Shown here piece by piece: positions 47,417-59,329 of a DNA stretch of 64,000 bases (position 1 is its first letter; every line of letters begins with the position of its first letter). The notes below the pieces were generated by a model. It ran no database searches and was not told the DNA's origin. It was given only the letters and a program-made list of their open reading frames with translations. The stretch is from Ilex aquifolium (taxonomy: Eukaryota; Streptophyta; Magnoliopsida; Aquifoliales; Aquifoliaceae). Where the stretch lies: the NCBI GenBank assembly GCA_951799425.1, contig OX637397.1:15026064-15090063 (forward strand). The letters run 5' to 3'. The translations under genes were made by a program, and so were the position numbers.

Positions 47417-50400
47417 TTAATAGCATGCATATGCAACAAGTAATATACTCTCAATACCAAGCCGTAAGTATGAAAATGTACCTCTATCCTCAAACAGGAA
47501 AGGGTAATTGGCACGTATAGTGTCCTCACGCTCCCATGTTGCCTCCTCTACTCCCCGGTGCTGCCAAAGCACCTTCACTAACCTCACGGTCTTGCCTCGC
47601 AAAACCTGTTCCCGGCTATCCATGATACGTACCGGTCCCTCCTCGAAGGTCCCATCTGTATCAACAACAAGCTCGCCCCAATCCACCACATGAGTCGGAT
47701 CTGGTGTGTATTTCCGGAGCATAGAGACATGGAATACTGCGTGAACACTTGCTAAATCAGGCGGTAACGCCAACCGGTAAGCAACTGCACCAACCCTCTC
47801 GAGTACCTCGAAGGGCCCGATATATCTCGGCGACAGTTTTCCCCGCTTGCCGAACCTGACCACTCCTCTCGTAGGCATAACCTTCAAGAATACATGATCA
47901 CCCACCTCAAACTCTAGAGGTCTCCGCCGTCTGTCGGCGTAGCTCTTCTGCCGGCTCTGAGCCGTGAGAAGACGCTTCCGTATCAAGTTCACCTTCTCTG
48001 AGGTGTCTCTAATCAACTCAGGACCCGTAGAGGGTCTCTCTCCAACCTCCGTCCAACAAACCGGAGATCTACAAGGCCTCCCATATAATGCCTCATAGGG
48101 TGCCATCTGTATGCTCGCCTGATAACTATTGTTATAGGCAAACTCTACCAAGGGTAAGTGATCTTCCCAGCTTCCCTTGAGGTCTAGGACGCATGCCCGC
48201 AGCATGTCCTCTAGTGTCTGGATGGTCCTCTCAGACTGACCGTCCGTCTGGGGATGAAAAGCAGTGCTCATCATCAACTGAGTCCCCATGGTTCGCTGGA
48301 AACTCTCCCAAAAATGAGATGTGAATCTGGGATCCCGATCCGATACTATAGATACGGGCACCCCATGCAATCGGACAATCTCCCGTATATATAACCTACA
48401 GAATTCCTCCAATGTGAAGGTCATCCGCACAGCCAAGAAGTGTGCCGACTTCGTAAGCCGGTCCACTATCACCCACACCGCATCATGTCCCCGCGATGTC
48501 CGTGGCAAGTGAGTCACAAAATCCATCGTGACATGCTCCCACTTCCACTCAGCTACCTCCAAAGGCTGGAGTAATCCCGCTGGTCTCTGGTGTTCAGCCT
48601 TCACTTGCTGACATGTGAGACATCTCCCAACAAATTCACCAACTTGTCTCTTCATCCCATTCCAATAATACTGGCGACGAAGATCATGATACATCTTCGT
48701 GCCCCCTGGATGAACTGCAAAACGGGAACAATGAAATTCCCTAAGAATCTCCTCCCTTAGATCTGGAGATTGGGGAACCACAATCCTTCCCCTATACCGA
48801 AGACTACCATCCAAATGAATGGCCCAGCCCTCGTCACCTGTACCCGACTGCACCCGGTCCTTAATGGACACTATCTCTGGGTCTTGCCCCTGAGACTCAA
48901 TCACTCTGCTCAGTAGGGAAGGCGTAGCCACCAAACTTCCCAGGGTACCCTGAGCCTGCCCCATGTAATGTAGCCCAAACTGTCCCACAGTTTCGAGCAT
49001 TTCCCACTCCCGGGAAGCCATACTAGCCAAGACTCCCCTCGACTTTCGGCTAAGTGCGTCAGCCACCACATTTGCCTTACCAGGATGGTAATGCAACGTG
49101 AAGTCGTAATCTTCCAGAAACTCCATCCATCTGCGTTGCCTCATGTTGAGGTCCCGCTGTGTAAAGATGTACTTCAGACTCTTGTGGTCTGAAAACACCT
49201 CAAACTGCTCACCATACAGGTAGTGGCGCCAAGCCTTCAAGGCAAAGACAATAGCCGCCAACTCCATATCATGCGTAGGGTAATTCTGCTCGTGGTTCTT
49301 TAACTGTCGAGAACCATAAGCCACGACCCTCCCGGACTGCATCAACACACATCCGAGCCCGTCCTTAGAGGCATCACAATAGACTGTGTACCTCTGTCCC
49401 CTTTCTGGGACTATCAATATAGGAGCTGAAGTAAGCCTCCTCTTCAACTCCTGGAATGCCTTCTCGCAAGAATCATTCCACTCAAACTTAACCTCCTTCC
49501 GAGTCAACTTCGTCATAGGTGCAGCTAACCTAGAGAAGTCCTCGATAAACCGCCGATAATACCCAGCCAATCCCAAGAAACTGCGTATCTCGAAAACTGA
49601 CTTCGGCCTCTCCCAATTCATCACCGCCTCGACCTTCTCCGGGTCTACGGATACACCCGAAGCCGACACTACATGTCCCAAAAACTTCACCTCAGTCAGC
49701 CAAAACTCACACTTGCTGAACTTGGCATACAACTGATGGTCTCTCAAGATCTGAAGAACGATCCTCAAGTGACCCTCATGCTCCTCCTCAGACTTGGAAT
49801 AGATCAAGATGTCGTCAACAAAGACTACGACAAATTGATCAAGGTAGGGTTGGAACACCCTATGCATGAGATCCATGAATGCCGCCGGGGCATTCGTCAA
49901 TCCGAAAGGCATGACAGTAAACTCGTAATGCCCATACCGCGTTCTGAACGCCGTCTTAGGGATATCTGCCTCCCTAACCCTCAACTGATGGTAACCGGTA
50001 CGTAGATCTATTTTGGAGTAGACCCGCGCCCCTCTCAGTTGATCAAACAAGTCATCAATCCTCGGCAAAGGGTACCTGTTCTTGATAGTAACCCTATTTA
50101 ACTGCCGGTAATCTATGCAGAGTCGAAGGGTGTTGTCCTTCTTCTTTGCAAATAACACCGGAGCGCCCCATGGTGAGGTACTCGGTCTAATGAATCCCCT
50201 GTCCAACAATTCCTGCAATTGGACCTTGAGTTCTTGCAACTCAGCAGGCGCCATCCTATGTGGAGTCATAGAAATGGGCGAAGTGCCAGGATGTAACTCA
50301 ATGGTAAAGTCTACATCCCTATGTGGAGGTAATCCCGGTAGTTCATCCGGAAAAACATCCTCGTATTCACAAACCACTCGAGGTAGACCCAACTCCTGCC

Positions 50401-52042
50401 TCTCCTCGTTCTCTAGGGTAAGGCTTGCTAGCCAACCCATCAACTGCCCGTGCCATCGGGAGTCATACACCCCTTGGGGTAAAGCACCATGCTTGTCCCC
50501 CTGGAACTTGAAACAAACACCCTCAGGCGTATAAGCAGTGACCCTCTTCCGATCACAGTCTATCACAACACGGTGTGCCGTCAACCAATCCATCCCTAGG
50601 ATGACATCAAACTCCGACATGTCCATGACCCTAAGGTCAACGGTGAGTAGAATCCCAGAGATCTCTAACTCACAACCCCGACATATCTGACCAACCCTCA
50701 CCCTAGCACCTAGGGGAGAACTCACATGCAATGGCTCCTCCAAGGTCTCAACCTCTAAGCCCAAGTCTTTCACACAAGATGCAGCAATAAATGAATGTGA
50801 TGCACCAGAATCAAATAATACCCTAGCCCATAAACGAGAGAGTAAGAATGTACCCTGTATCACCGACAAATCTGCCGGTTCAGTCTGTGGCGTCATGGCG
50901 TAGACACGCCCCTGGGTCCCTGAAGTACCGGCTTGTAAGCCCTGTCCTCGGCCTCGACCCAAACTCTGGCCCATCTGGCCTGATTGCGTGGCACTCGCAC
51001 GTGATGTAGTAGGGGTCTGTGCAGCACCCTGGAACTGGTACTGGCTTCCCTGGCCTGTAGTGGGGTAGGGAGGAACATAAGGTGTCTGTGTGTGCCCCAC
51101 TGAAGACTGGGACTGGGATGCCCCATAACTCTGGGATCCCTGCCTCTGAGGACAATCCCGCTTCATGTGCCCCGGTTGGTGGCAATGATAGCAAGTCCGT
51201 TGGCCTGCCGGGTAGGAAGGCCTCTGATTTCTCCCACCTTGGGAGGATTGACCCTGGCCTTGGCTTTGATAGCCGCGGCTCTGCCCTTGCTGTCCCTGCG
51301 GAGTAAAAGTTCTCTGCCTCTTTCCCGCACTAGAAGAAGAGTATGGTCCCTCCTTCTTCTTGTCCTTAGTACCACCCTCGCGAATATTCCTCGCGTCATC
51401 CACCTCTCGTTCAATAGCCATGGCCGTCGTGATCATTAAATCCAGATCTTGTAGGAGAAGACCTACAATTTTCCCTCGAATGGAAAGCTTCAAGCCTTCC
51501 TCAAACCTTCTTACCTTAGCCACAGCTGTGGCTACGTAATCATCGGCGAAACGTGCTAGTTCTGTGAACTTCGCCACGTATTCCATCACCGTCATGTTTC
51601 CTTGTTTCAATTCCAGAAACTCCCGGGCCTTTGCATGTCGCATGGCCGGTGGGAAATACTTGCCCATGAAGAGCTCCTTGAACTCTTCCCATGTCATAGT
51701 CTCAAGATCCTTTGTGCCCGAGACCCAATCCCACCACACTTGGGATTCTCCTTCTAGCTGGAATGCAGCTAGTGTTATCTTACTGGCGTCGGAAGTGATT
51801 CCCATTGCCTTCAAGATCTTTGTTACTTGCCGGAACCAATGGTCAGCCACCATAGGATCCGCCCCTCCCGTAAAAACTGGAGGTTTATGTGCCTTGAACT
51901 GTTGGAGGTTACTCATACCTCCCCGGTGTGCAACCGTAGCTGCCATCATGCCCATAGTCTCATTAAAGGCCTGTTGATCGAAGGCCGGTGGTTGTTGATT
52001 AGTTCTCCCACCGCCTCGGCGTCCCCTTCCTCGACTAGCCAT
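47417..52042 (-). CDS. Gag-pol polyprotein of element C, intact
   Basis: One 1541-codon frame from ATG at 52042 to a stop at 47417. Domains in order (approximate residues): gag core 45-225; CCHC zinc knuckle C283-C286-H291-C296; aspartic protease with DSGAS at 410-414; reverse transcriptase 570-790 with FVDDILIYS (Asp pair 742-743); RNase H from 880 with catalytic D889; integrase HHCC finger H1103-H1110-C1140-C1143; integrase catalytic triad D1173, D1234, E1270 with exact D-60-D-35-E spacing; GPF motif at 1408-1410; and a chromodomain-like end at 1468-1517 ([19 protein letters not shown]). No stop, shift or missing catalytic residue is seen. Gag packages the RNA, RT and RNase H copy it, integrase inserts it, and the chromodomain is thought to steer insertion to heterochromatin. 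The frame is continuous, without a gag-pol frameshift. Confidence 0.97.
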   Translation of the reverse strand: MASRGRGRRGGGRTNQQPPAFDQQAFNETMGMMAATVAHRGGMSNLQQFKAHKPPVFTGGADPMVADHWFRQVTKILKAMGITSDASKITLAAFQLEGESQVWWDWVSGTKDLETMTWEEFKELFMGKYFPPAMRHAKAREFLELKQGNMTVMEYVAKFTELARFADDYVATAVAKVRRFEEGLKLSIRGKIVGLLLQDLDLMITTAMAIEREVDDARNIREGGTKDKKKEGPYSSSSAGKRQRTFTPQGQQGQSRGYQSQGQGQSSQGGRNQRPSYPAGQRTCYHCHQPGHMKRDCPQRQGSQSYGASQSQSSVGHTQTPYVPPYPTTGQGSQYQFQGAAQTPTTSRASATQSGQMGQSLGRGRGQGLQAGTSGTQGRVYAMTPQTEPADLSVIQGTFLLSRLWARVLFDSGASHSFIAASCVKDLGLEVETLEEPLHVSSPLGARVRVGQICRGCELEISGILLTVDLRVMDMSEFDVILGMDWLTAHRVVIDCDRKRVTAYTPEGVCFKFQGDKHGALPQGVYDSRWHGQLMGWLASLTLENEERQELGLPRVVCEYEDVFPDELPGLPPHRDVDFTIELHPGTSPISMTPHRMAPAELQELKVQLQELLDRGFIRPSTSPWGAPVLFAKKKDNTLRLCIDYRQLNRVTIKNRYPLPRIDDLFDQLRGARVYSKIDLRTGYHQLRVREADIPKTAFRTRYGHYEFTVMPFGLTNAPAAFMDLMHRVFQPYLDQFVVVFVDDILIYSKSEEEHEGHLRIVLQILRDHQLYAKFSKCEFWLTEVKFLGHVVSASGVSVDPEKVEAVMNWERPKSVFEIRSFLGLAGYYRRFIEDFSRLAAPMTKLTRKEVKFEWNDSCEKAFQELKRRLTSAPILIVPERGQRYTVYCDASKDGLGCVLMQSGRVVAYGSRQLKNHEQNYPTHDMELAAIVFALKAWRHYLYGEQFEVFSDHKSLKYIFTQRDLNMRQRRWMEFLEDYDFTLHYHPGKANVVADALSRKSRGVLASMASREWEMLETVGQFGLHYMGQAQGTLGSLVATPSLLSRVIESQGQDPEIVSIKDRVQSGTGDEGWAIHLDGSLRYRGRIVVPQSPDLREEILREFHCSRFAVHPGGTKMYHDLRRQYYWNGMKRQVGEFVGRCLTCQQVKAEHQRPAGLLQPLEVAEWKWEHVTMDFVTHLPRTSRGHDAVWVIVDRLTKSAHFLAVRMTFTLEEFCRLYIREIVRLHGVPVSIVSDRDPRFTSHFWESFQRTMGTQLMMSTAFHPQTDGQSERTIQTLEDMLRACVLDLKGSWEDHLPLVEFAYNNSYQASIQMAPYEALYGRPCRSPVCWTEVGERPSTGPELIRDTSEKVNLIRKRLLTAQSRQKSYADRRRRPLEFEVGDHVFLKVMPTRGVVRFGKRGKLSPRYIGPFEVLERVGAVAYRLALPPDLASVHAVFHVSMLRKYTPDPTHVVDWGELVVDTDGTFEEGPVRIMDSREQVLRGKTVRLVKVLWQHRGVEEATWEREDTIRANYPFLFEDRGTFSYLRLGIESILLVAYACY

Positions 52043-52378
52043 CTATATTTGTCAGATAGCAAACAAGTCTCACAAGGTATCCCGAAAATAGGGATCAAGA
52101 TTGAAACTTTGAGAATTCCTCTCATTGTCTCACTAGTAATGCTTATGCCACCCACTAGTAGACATTTATACCATGAACCACTCCGTTCATCCCTTATTCC
52201 GAACCCAAGGTTATGTTTTCTAACCTAATGTGTTCCTTTACATATACATTCTACCATGTATATAATTCACATGTCATGTAGCACATAACATATAGCAAAC
52301 AACAATTAACATGTATGCACATGGAATGTAATGGTCTAAACCCATGCCCATCAAGCCCTAGGTTTATCGTAAACCTAT

Positions 52379-52391
52379 GCTCTGATACCAA
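52379..52391 (-). other. Element C primer binding site
   Basis: On the minus strand TTGGTATCAGAGC starts 2 bases inside the 5' LTR boundary, a perfect initiator-Met-tRNA primer site. Confidence 0.93.
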
Positions 52392-52393
52392 GC

Positions 52394-54997
52394 TGTGACG
52401 CCCCAAAATCCGGGGGTCCCGTTGATAACCCATCAACCCGCGGAAATACTCGTGATAGTCGTATAACCCGACACCACGTCACTCACATGCTTTTAATCAG
52501 ATTTACCATCCACAAGGTCAATTATACCTCCATTTATGTCATAGAAGTCAAAGAAAACAAAGCCCAAAAGCATGGTTAAGCATTTTGAAAATTTCAAGTT
52601 TTTGGAAAAACCTTCCGGAAGGTCGGCATACACCTACCGGAAGGTCACTGAAGGAACTGTTACATGAAAAAGATCAATTTCAAGAATTTCCGGAAGGTCG
52701 ACATCAGTAGCAAAAACCTTCCGGAAGGTCCATTCCAGTAGCCAAAACCTTCCGGAAGGTTCATTCCAGAAAACAAAACCTTCCGGAAGAACTCGGCAGT
52801 CAAAAAGAAACCCAAGGCAAAACCTTCCGGAAGGTCCACTCCAGTAGACAGGTCCTTCCGGTAGGTTTTACTCCAGTAGCTAAAATCTTCCGGAAGGTAC
52901 ATTCCAGTGGGCAAAACCTTCCGGAAGGTATTAGCTGTGAGCAAGGCAAGCTGGGGTTTTTAGCAAAACCTTCCGGAAGTCCGACACACACCTTCCGGTA
53001 GGTTTTCAGACTGTGAGCATAAAAATGGATTTCTTCCCCCTCCAAACCATCCTTAAAGCTACCCCATACACTCCAAACTCATTCAATACATGTTTAATGA
53101 GATTTTCCATATAATACCCAACTCATACAATCTCTATTACAATTCATTCCATAATATATACATCAAAATGGAATTTTGTTAAAGGTTTTACAAAACTTAA
53201 ACTAAGGCCACAAGCCGGCCCCCTTCATGCTTGATGCTCTCCATGGGAGCCAATCGCCGGTGTAAACCCGACACCTGAAAATGGTTTCCCGTATAGGGTG
53301 AGCACAACGCCCAGTAGAGATAAACCTATAGAGGTTACTCTCCCCCTAGATGCACATGCTCATGTAATCATAACATAAACATATCACTTAACATTTCACA
53401 TACTTATGCATTCTATGATGGAATGCAACAATGCCATGCCATGGAATGAAGTGACACTCACCCATGCATTTCAACCCGAGTCCCCACCGACTCACGCAAC
53501 ACAATGCAACGCCAAAGTGTAATGCACCCCGTCTATTGACGGAAAAACCCTTCCAATGATCGTTATGAAATCCGATCATCATTGGAATCTACCCATTGAA
53601 TGGGTGTTTTTATAACCAAAACCCTTGTGTTTTCTTTGGGCAACGGATTTTCGGAATCACACCGCCGGTTCCGTGCACCGTGTCACTTTTCTGGAATCTC
53701 ACCGCCGGCCAAGTGACTCAACCAAGTGGTTTAGGGTTTTGCACCCAAGGAAGTCGTCATGCCCCTTCTTGCTATACCCAACACAAGTTTTTCCTTATGC
53801 AATGCAATCATGTGACTCCATGTGACCATCGGTCCACATTTCCAAGCCCACATATCAACCACCAAACAAGGTGTTGATTATATCCATGCATCTCCCACAC
53901 ACCAACACTCATGCAATAGTCCCATGAATGTGATGCCATGAAAATGCTCATAATGCAACATCTACCACATGAGCAATGTATCCACATGTTCAACATGTCA
54001 TAACTTCATGGCAATTATATCAAGTGCATATAACTACCAAACCACATATTCATATCAACATATCAAAGTCATATCTTGACAACATAGAGCATAAATTTCA
54101 ATTATCTCTATACACACAAATATGTTATCACAATATAATTGAAATAACACCCATTTATCAACTAAGGCATTTAAACAAACACCTTGTAGGCACAAACCAT
54201 AAATCACATATATACATTATTACTCATGCATATATTTATGTATACCCTTATTCTAGCTACACCTAGAGTAGAATGATCCAAGATAGGATTTACCCCTACC
54301 TCAATAGAGATGTAGGCAATCTCTATACACCAAAATCACCCAAAATCCAAGACTTTCCCCAAACTCCACCTTTGGATCTTCGGTGAAACGCCTTATTTTT
54401 GGTACGTAGACGAAGCCCTCGACGAGTAGATTACTTCTCCCTTCTAGCTCGACGGAATCCGAGTGACGGAAGGCGGAGAAATCGCCGGAGAAAGGCTTAA
54501 GAATTCTTTTTTTTTCTCTTCTCCCTCTTTCTCTCTTTGAACGGCTGAACCAAGGGCAAGTGGGAGTGAAAATATCCCAAAATCTGATTTTTAAGTCCTT
54601 ATTTATATTTTTTTAAATGTGTGGTCTACATCGCACCGCTCGTTTATTACTTTCGGGTCCGTTTTTCGTCCCGAAACGACTCATTAAGTCCCGGATTAAG
54701 TCCAAATAAATTTTATTGGCACATTAATCCAATTATAAGGAAATTTAATATTTCTCGTTTTTGGGGACCTTTAAAAGGTCAATCGCCACGCAGTCGTCTC
54801 GAACTACGTGCAAAATCCGACTATCTCGGAATTCAACGAATTTTCTGGTGGTCACTAGATTTCGCGTTGCGAATCCAACGACGCACTCCGTTTCCTCATC
54901 CGAGGTCTAGAACATATGTATTTCAAATACGTGCAGTAATGGCAAATTACCATTTTGCCCTTTTTCAGAAAAATTTCAAATTTTCCCGGGTTTCACA
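52394..54997 (-). repeat. Element C 5' LTR
   Basis: 2604 bp, apparently identical to 44760-47363; this copy drives transcription of the element. It is followed on the plus strand by the target duplication AGTGC (54998-55002) and then the rest of the element A LTR. Confidence 0.97.
52611..53002. promoter_or_regulatory. Array of 12 CCTTCCGGAAGG-type palindromes in element C 5' LTR
   Basis: The same array as at 44977-45368, shifted by 7634 bases, in the LTR that would promote transcription. On the minus strand it lies about 2000-2390 bases into the LTR, upstream of a TATA-like GGTATAATT near 52520-52528. That position fits an upstream enhancer if transcription starts near the LTR end; the start site is not known. 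Confidence 0.55.
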
Positions 54998-55002
54998 AGT
55001 GC

Positions 55003-55749
55003 AATACATGAAATTACATTTCTAACACCCTATCCATTCTATATATCAATCCTAGGTTGGAAATAAACCTACTTAGGAAAGGAACTTTACCTCTTGAAGC
55101 GTAACACAAGTTGTAGAAAACTCCAAAATACCCAAACCAAGCTCTAACCCTTGATTTTCAACAGTTTCTTCTTTGAAACTTCAGTGAAATCCGTGATTTT
55201 TGGTACGTAGTCATAGCCCTCGTCGCGCAGATCAACTTTGATTCTTAGCTCGAAGAATTTCGACCAACAGAGAGCCGTAGATCATAGAAAGAAGTTGGAG
55301 AACTCTCTCTTTTTCCCTATCTTCCTTCCAACTTAAAACCGAGCTGAGAAAATGGGGAGAAAATCTAATTTTCTCTCCTATTTATACTCTCCAAACACTT
55401 GGCCCTCGTTGCACCACACGTCCTCCATTCCCTAGTCCGATTTCGTCCTGAAACAATTAAATTTTGTCCTGGTTCAAGCTCAAAATATTTTTATTTGAAC
55501 TAGCTTTAAATTATTTTTTAATTTTCATAATTTAATTCCCGGTCTCATTTATTTTGGTCACGCGACACTCGATTGTCTCGTAAAAGGCAGAAAATCTGAC
55601 ATGGTAACTAGATTTCGTGAGAAGAATCGAATGGTGAGGTCATTTTGTCATCTGATTTCTAGAAAAATTCGAGTTTTCAACCCGTACTGTAGTGGAAAAT
55701 TACCGTTTTGCCATTTTTCATAAAAATTCAATTTTTTTCCGATTTTACA
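55003..55749 (-). repeat. Element A 5' LTR, piece 3
   Basis: Starts AATACATGAAATTACATTTC, continuing the element A LTR after the C insertion, and ends CGATTTTACA at 55749. The next five bases CAGAG are the near-perfect target duplication of element A, after which the coding region of element D resumes. Confidence 0.9.
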
Positions 55750-55754
55750 CAGAG

Positions 55755-58700
55755 AGTACCATAATAGACCGAGACCACTCAATTCAAATCTCAGCCATAA
55801 CAACAAGCTGAACAGAAGAAATAGGAGACCAGAATCAGGGCACTGATGCCTTAACTTACATTTATGGTTTAGTTCAGCCTGATGGGAGTGCTTCTAATGC
55901 AGTAGTGGAGGGTATGATTCTTCTCTATAATTCATGGGCTCGTATCTTGTTTGATCTCGGGGTAACCTATTCTTTTATTTGTACATCATATGCCATTGCA
56001 TTGGAGTTGGAGTTTGAGCCTTTAGGTTATATGCTCTATGTAGATCTACCCACCGTGGATTGTTTGGAGACAGCTATAGTGTGTAGAAATTGTATATTTT
56101 GGTTTGGAGAGAAAGATTTGAGGGTAGATTTAATTGCCTTGGAGATGATGGGGTATGATGTTATTTTCGGAATGGATTTACTCTCTTCCTACCTGCTACT
56201 ATGGATTGCTACTGGAAAAAGTGGTATTTCATGCGCTGGGGGATATACTTTTCTATTTCATGGGCAAAAATAGTATCCCTCAACATTTCCATACGATGGG
56301 GAAACATGTTCTGAAGGTTGATATTGGGAGTAGCCTAAGTTTCTTAGTCCACATTTTTGGAGAGGAACGGGTTGATGTGGAGTCCACTTTTATTCTTGTA
56401 GTATCCGACTTTCCTAATGTTTTTCTTGACGAGTTGCCTTGATTACCTCCATTGAGAGAAGTGGAGATTTCTATTGACCTTTACCCTAGCATGGAACTGA
56501 TATCCATTGCTCCTTATCGTACGGCACCGTTGGAGTTGAAGGAGTTAAGGAAACAATTAGATGAGCTTCTTATCATTGGGTTTATACGGTTGAGTACTTC
56601 ACCTTGGGGTGCTCCCGTCCTCTTTGTGAAGAAAAAAGATGAAACCCTTAGATTGTGTGTGGACTATAGGAAGTTGAACCGAGTGACAATAAAGAACAAG
56701 TATCCTCTACCCCGCATCGATGACCTCTTTGATCAATTGAAGGGTTCTGGCTACTATACAAAGATTGATCTCTGCATGGGGTACCATCAATTGAGGATTA
56801 GAGAGGAGGATATTCCTAAGACCGCTTTCCAAAAAAGGTCTGGGCACTTTGAGTTTGTGGTGATGCTGTTTGGACTCAAGAATGCACCAACGAATTTTAT
56901 GGACTCAATGCATCGTGTGTTTCGGCCCTTCCTTGACCAATTCGTCATTGTCTTCATTGACGACATCCTCATCCATTCCAAGACACATGAGGAGCATGCA
57001 ATGCACCTCAAGCTAGTTTTTCAAACATGGAGGGAACACAAGTTGTATGCTAAGAAGAGAAAATGTGAGTTTTGGATAAGAGAAGTCATGTTTTTGGGAC
57101 ATGTAGTATCCGAGGAAGGAGTGTCGGTGGATCCATCCAAGATAGAAGCGATTTTGAAATGGGATTGACCTAAGAATGTGATCGAGGTCCGAAGATTCTT
57201 GGGACTAGCAGGTTAGTATCAGAGGTTCGTAGAGGGATTCTCTCATATATCTATGCCATTGATGCAACTTACTTGAAAGGGGAAAAAGTTTGAGTGGAAT
57301 GAAGATTGTGAGCAATCTTTTGAGATTTTGAAGAGGAGGTTGACCACAACACCTATTCTCATTATACCTGCTAGTGGTGAGGGCTATGACCTTTATACAG
57401 ATGCTTTATTACGGGACTTAGGTGTGTGTTGATGCAACATGAGAATGTCATTGCGTATGGTTCAAGAAATTGAAGATCCATGAGCAAAATTATCCTACTC
57501 ATGATTTGAAACTTGCCACTATTGTATTTGCTCTCAAATTATGGCGTTGTTACTTGTATGGAGAGCGGTTTCAAGTATACTCCGACCACAAGAGTTTGAA
57601 GTACATCTTCACACAAAAGGATCTGAATGTTCGCCAACGATGTTGGATGGAGTATCTAGAAGATTATGACTTTACCCTTAACTATCATCCTGGGAAGGCC
57701 AATGTGGTTGCAAATGCTTTGAGTAGAAAGTCGTGTGGTGAAGTTAGTGGTATGTCGGCAAGTAAATGGAAGATGATGAATGCACTTGGAGACTATGATC
57801 TATGGGTTGGAGGAGATGGATCCTGGACATGCCTGTTTAACATTGTGGCTCAACCTACCCTCCAACATAGGGTTGTTGAGTTGCAATGTTTGGATCCTTA
57901 CTTAGAGTCGATTCGAGCTCAATTGAAAAATGGGGAAGTAGTTGAAGGTTGGTCTTTGAGGAATGGAGAACTGAGATATGGGGAAAAGCTATGTGTACCA
58001 GATGATTCATCCCTAAAGAAGGAGATACTTGGAGAGTGTCATCGTTCTAAGTTTGCTATCCACCCCGGTGGCACAAAGATGTATAGAGACATGAAGCATG
58101 AATATTGGTGGAAGGGAATGAAGAAGGATGTGGCAAAGTTCATAGCATGATGTGCAGTGTCTCAGCAGATGAAGGTGAGCATAAAAAACCTGGAGGATTA
58201 CTACAGTCCTTACCTATCCCAGAGTGGAAGTGAGATTATATCACTATGAATTTCGTGTCTATTTTTTCGAGGACATCGCGAGGGTATAATGCTGTATAGG
58301 TCATTGTAGATAGACTCACCAAGTCCGCTCATTCTTGAGTATGAAGACCATTGACACTTTAGAGACCTTGAGCAAGCTTTATATTTGTGAGATTGTTAGA
58401 TTACATTTAGTTTCACTCTCTATTGTGTCAAATAGTGATTCTCGTTTTGTGGCGCAATTTTGGCAAAGTCTGCAACTAGCTATGGGGATAGAGTTACACT
58501 TTAGCACTGCCTTTCATCCTCAAACGGATGGTCAATCTAAGAGGGTGATACAAATTTTGGAGGACATGTTACAAGCTTGTGTGTTAGACTTCAAAGGAAG
58601 TTGGAGTGATCATTTTCCATTGGTGAAATTTGCATATAGCAATAGTTTTTAATCTAGCATTGTCATGACACCTTACGAAGTATTATATGGGAGACCTTGT

Positions 58701-59287
58701 AGATTACCCTAGTGTTGGGCAGAAGTGGGGGAGAATAGTTTATTTGGTCCAGAGATAGTGAGGGAGACTACTGAAAAGGTACAATTAATTCAGAAATGAC
58801 TACGTACAACTCAAAGCCAACAAGAGAGTTATGTGGATAGAAGGAGGAGGCCATTGGAGTTTAAAAAGGGTGACTATGTGTTCTTGAAGGTGTCGCCCTG
58901 AAAAAGAGTACTTCATTTTGGAGAAAAGGGGAAGTTGGCTCCAATTGGGCCTTTTGAGATAGTGAAACGATAGGGATGGTTACATACAAGCTTGCTTTAC
59001 CACCCCAACTTTCGGGAGTTCATGACGTGTTCCATGTTTCCATGCTACGGAAATGTGAGCTCAACACATCACATATTCTTGATTGATAAGACATCCAAAT
59101 ACAAGAGGACGTGAGCTACAATGAAGTGCAAATACAAATTCTTGATAGGAGGGAACAAGTTCTACACAACAAAGTTATATCTCTTCTGAAGGTGTCATGG
59201 CAACACCATGGCGTTGAAGAAGCTACTTGAGAATTGGAGATCGATATGCAAGAACGATATCAATATCTTTTCGACCTTGGAGGTTAG
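55755..59287 (+). pseudogene. Element D pol: protease to chromodomain, decayed
   Basis: Continues the D polyprotein after element A. Protease at 55905-56273 has DLGV in place of the catalytic DSGA. RT at 56452-57168 keeps the Asp pair in [10 protein letters not shown]. RNase H and the integrase finger are at 57470-58150 ([15 protein letters not shown]...). The integrase core is at 58335-58652 with [10 protein letters not shown], so the expected catalytic Glu after QS is Lys. The integrase C-terminus (58660-59060) and a chromodomain-like end (about 59130-59287, HHGVEEAT) are readable across several frames. Stops occur at 56440, 57166, 57214 and 57277 and elsewhere. It is not functional. Confidence 0.9.
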
Positions 59288-59329
59288 TAACAAGTTTCGG
59301 GGACGAAACTTATTTTAAGGGAGGTGGAT

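Larger units (their letters stand above)
44760..54997 (-). mobile_element. Element C: complete, apparently intact Tekay-like chromovirus
   Basis: A 10238-bp minus-strand element with everything expected of an autonomous retrotransposon: two 2604-bp LTRs, primer site, one uninterrupted gag-pol frame, polypurine tract and a perfect 5-bp target duplication AGTGC (44755-44759 and 54998-55002). The LTRs keep a constant 7634-base offset along their whole length with no indel and no difference that I could spot. It sits in the 5' LTR of element A. All this points to very recent insertion and possible present activity; whether it is expressed cannot be read from the sequence. Confidence 0.97.
26138..55749 (-). 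mobile_element. Element A: Ty3/gypsy chromovirus, split by elements B and C
   Basis: A minus-strand element inserted in D. Its parts are the 3' LTR (26138-28634), a decayed gag-pol (28730-33310), and a 5' LTR in three pieces (33656-33737, 43515-44759, 55003-55749). Flanking 5-mers CAGAC (26133-26137) and CAGAG (55750-55754) are the target duplication with one change. The coding region is the same family as C but broken throughout. Net length without passengers is about 9.6 kb, typical for this lineage. The primer site next to 33656 is badly mutated. Confidence 0.92.

Noticed and set aside
46987..47520. 177-codon plus-strand frame at the element C LTR/internal boundary
   Set aside because: The LTR part recurs at 54621-55025 as LTR sequence, and the remainder is antisense to the chromodomain end; no domain is seen.
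49673..50534. Plus-strand open frames of 110-139 codons inside element C
   Set aside because: They are antisense shadows of the gag-pol frame, with no independent motif; the same applies to other frames overlapping the polyproteins of A, B and D.
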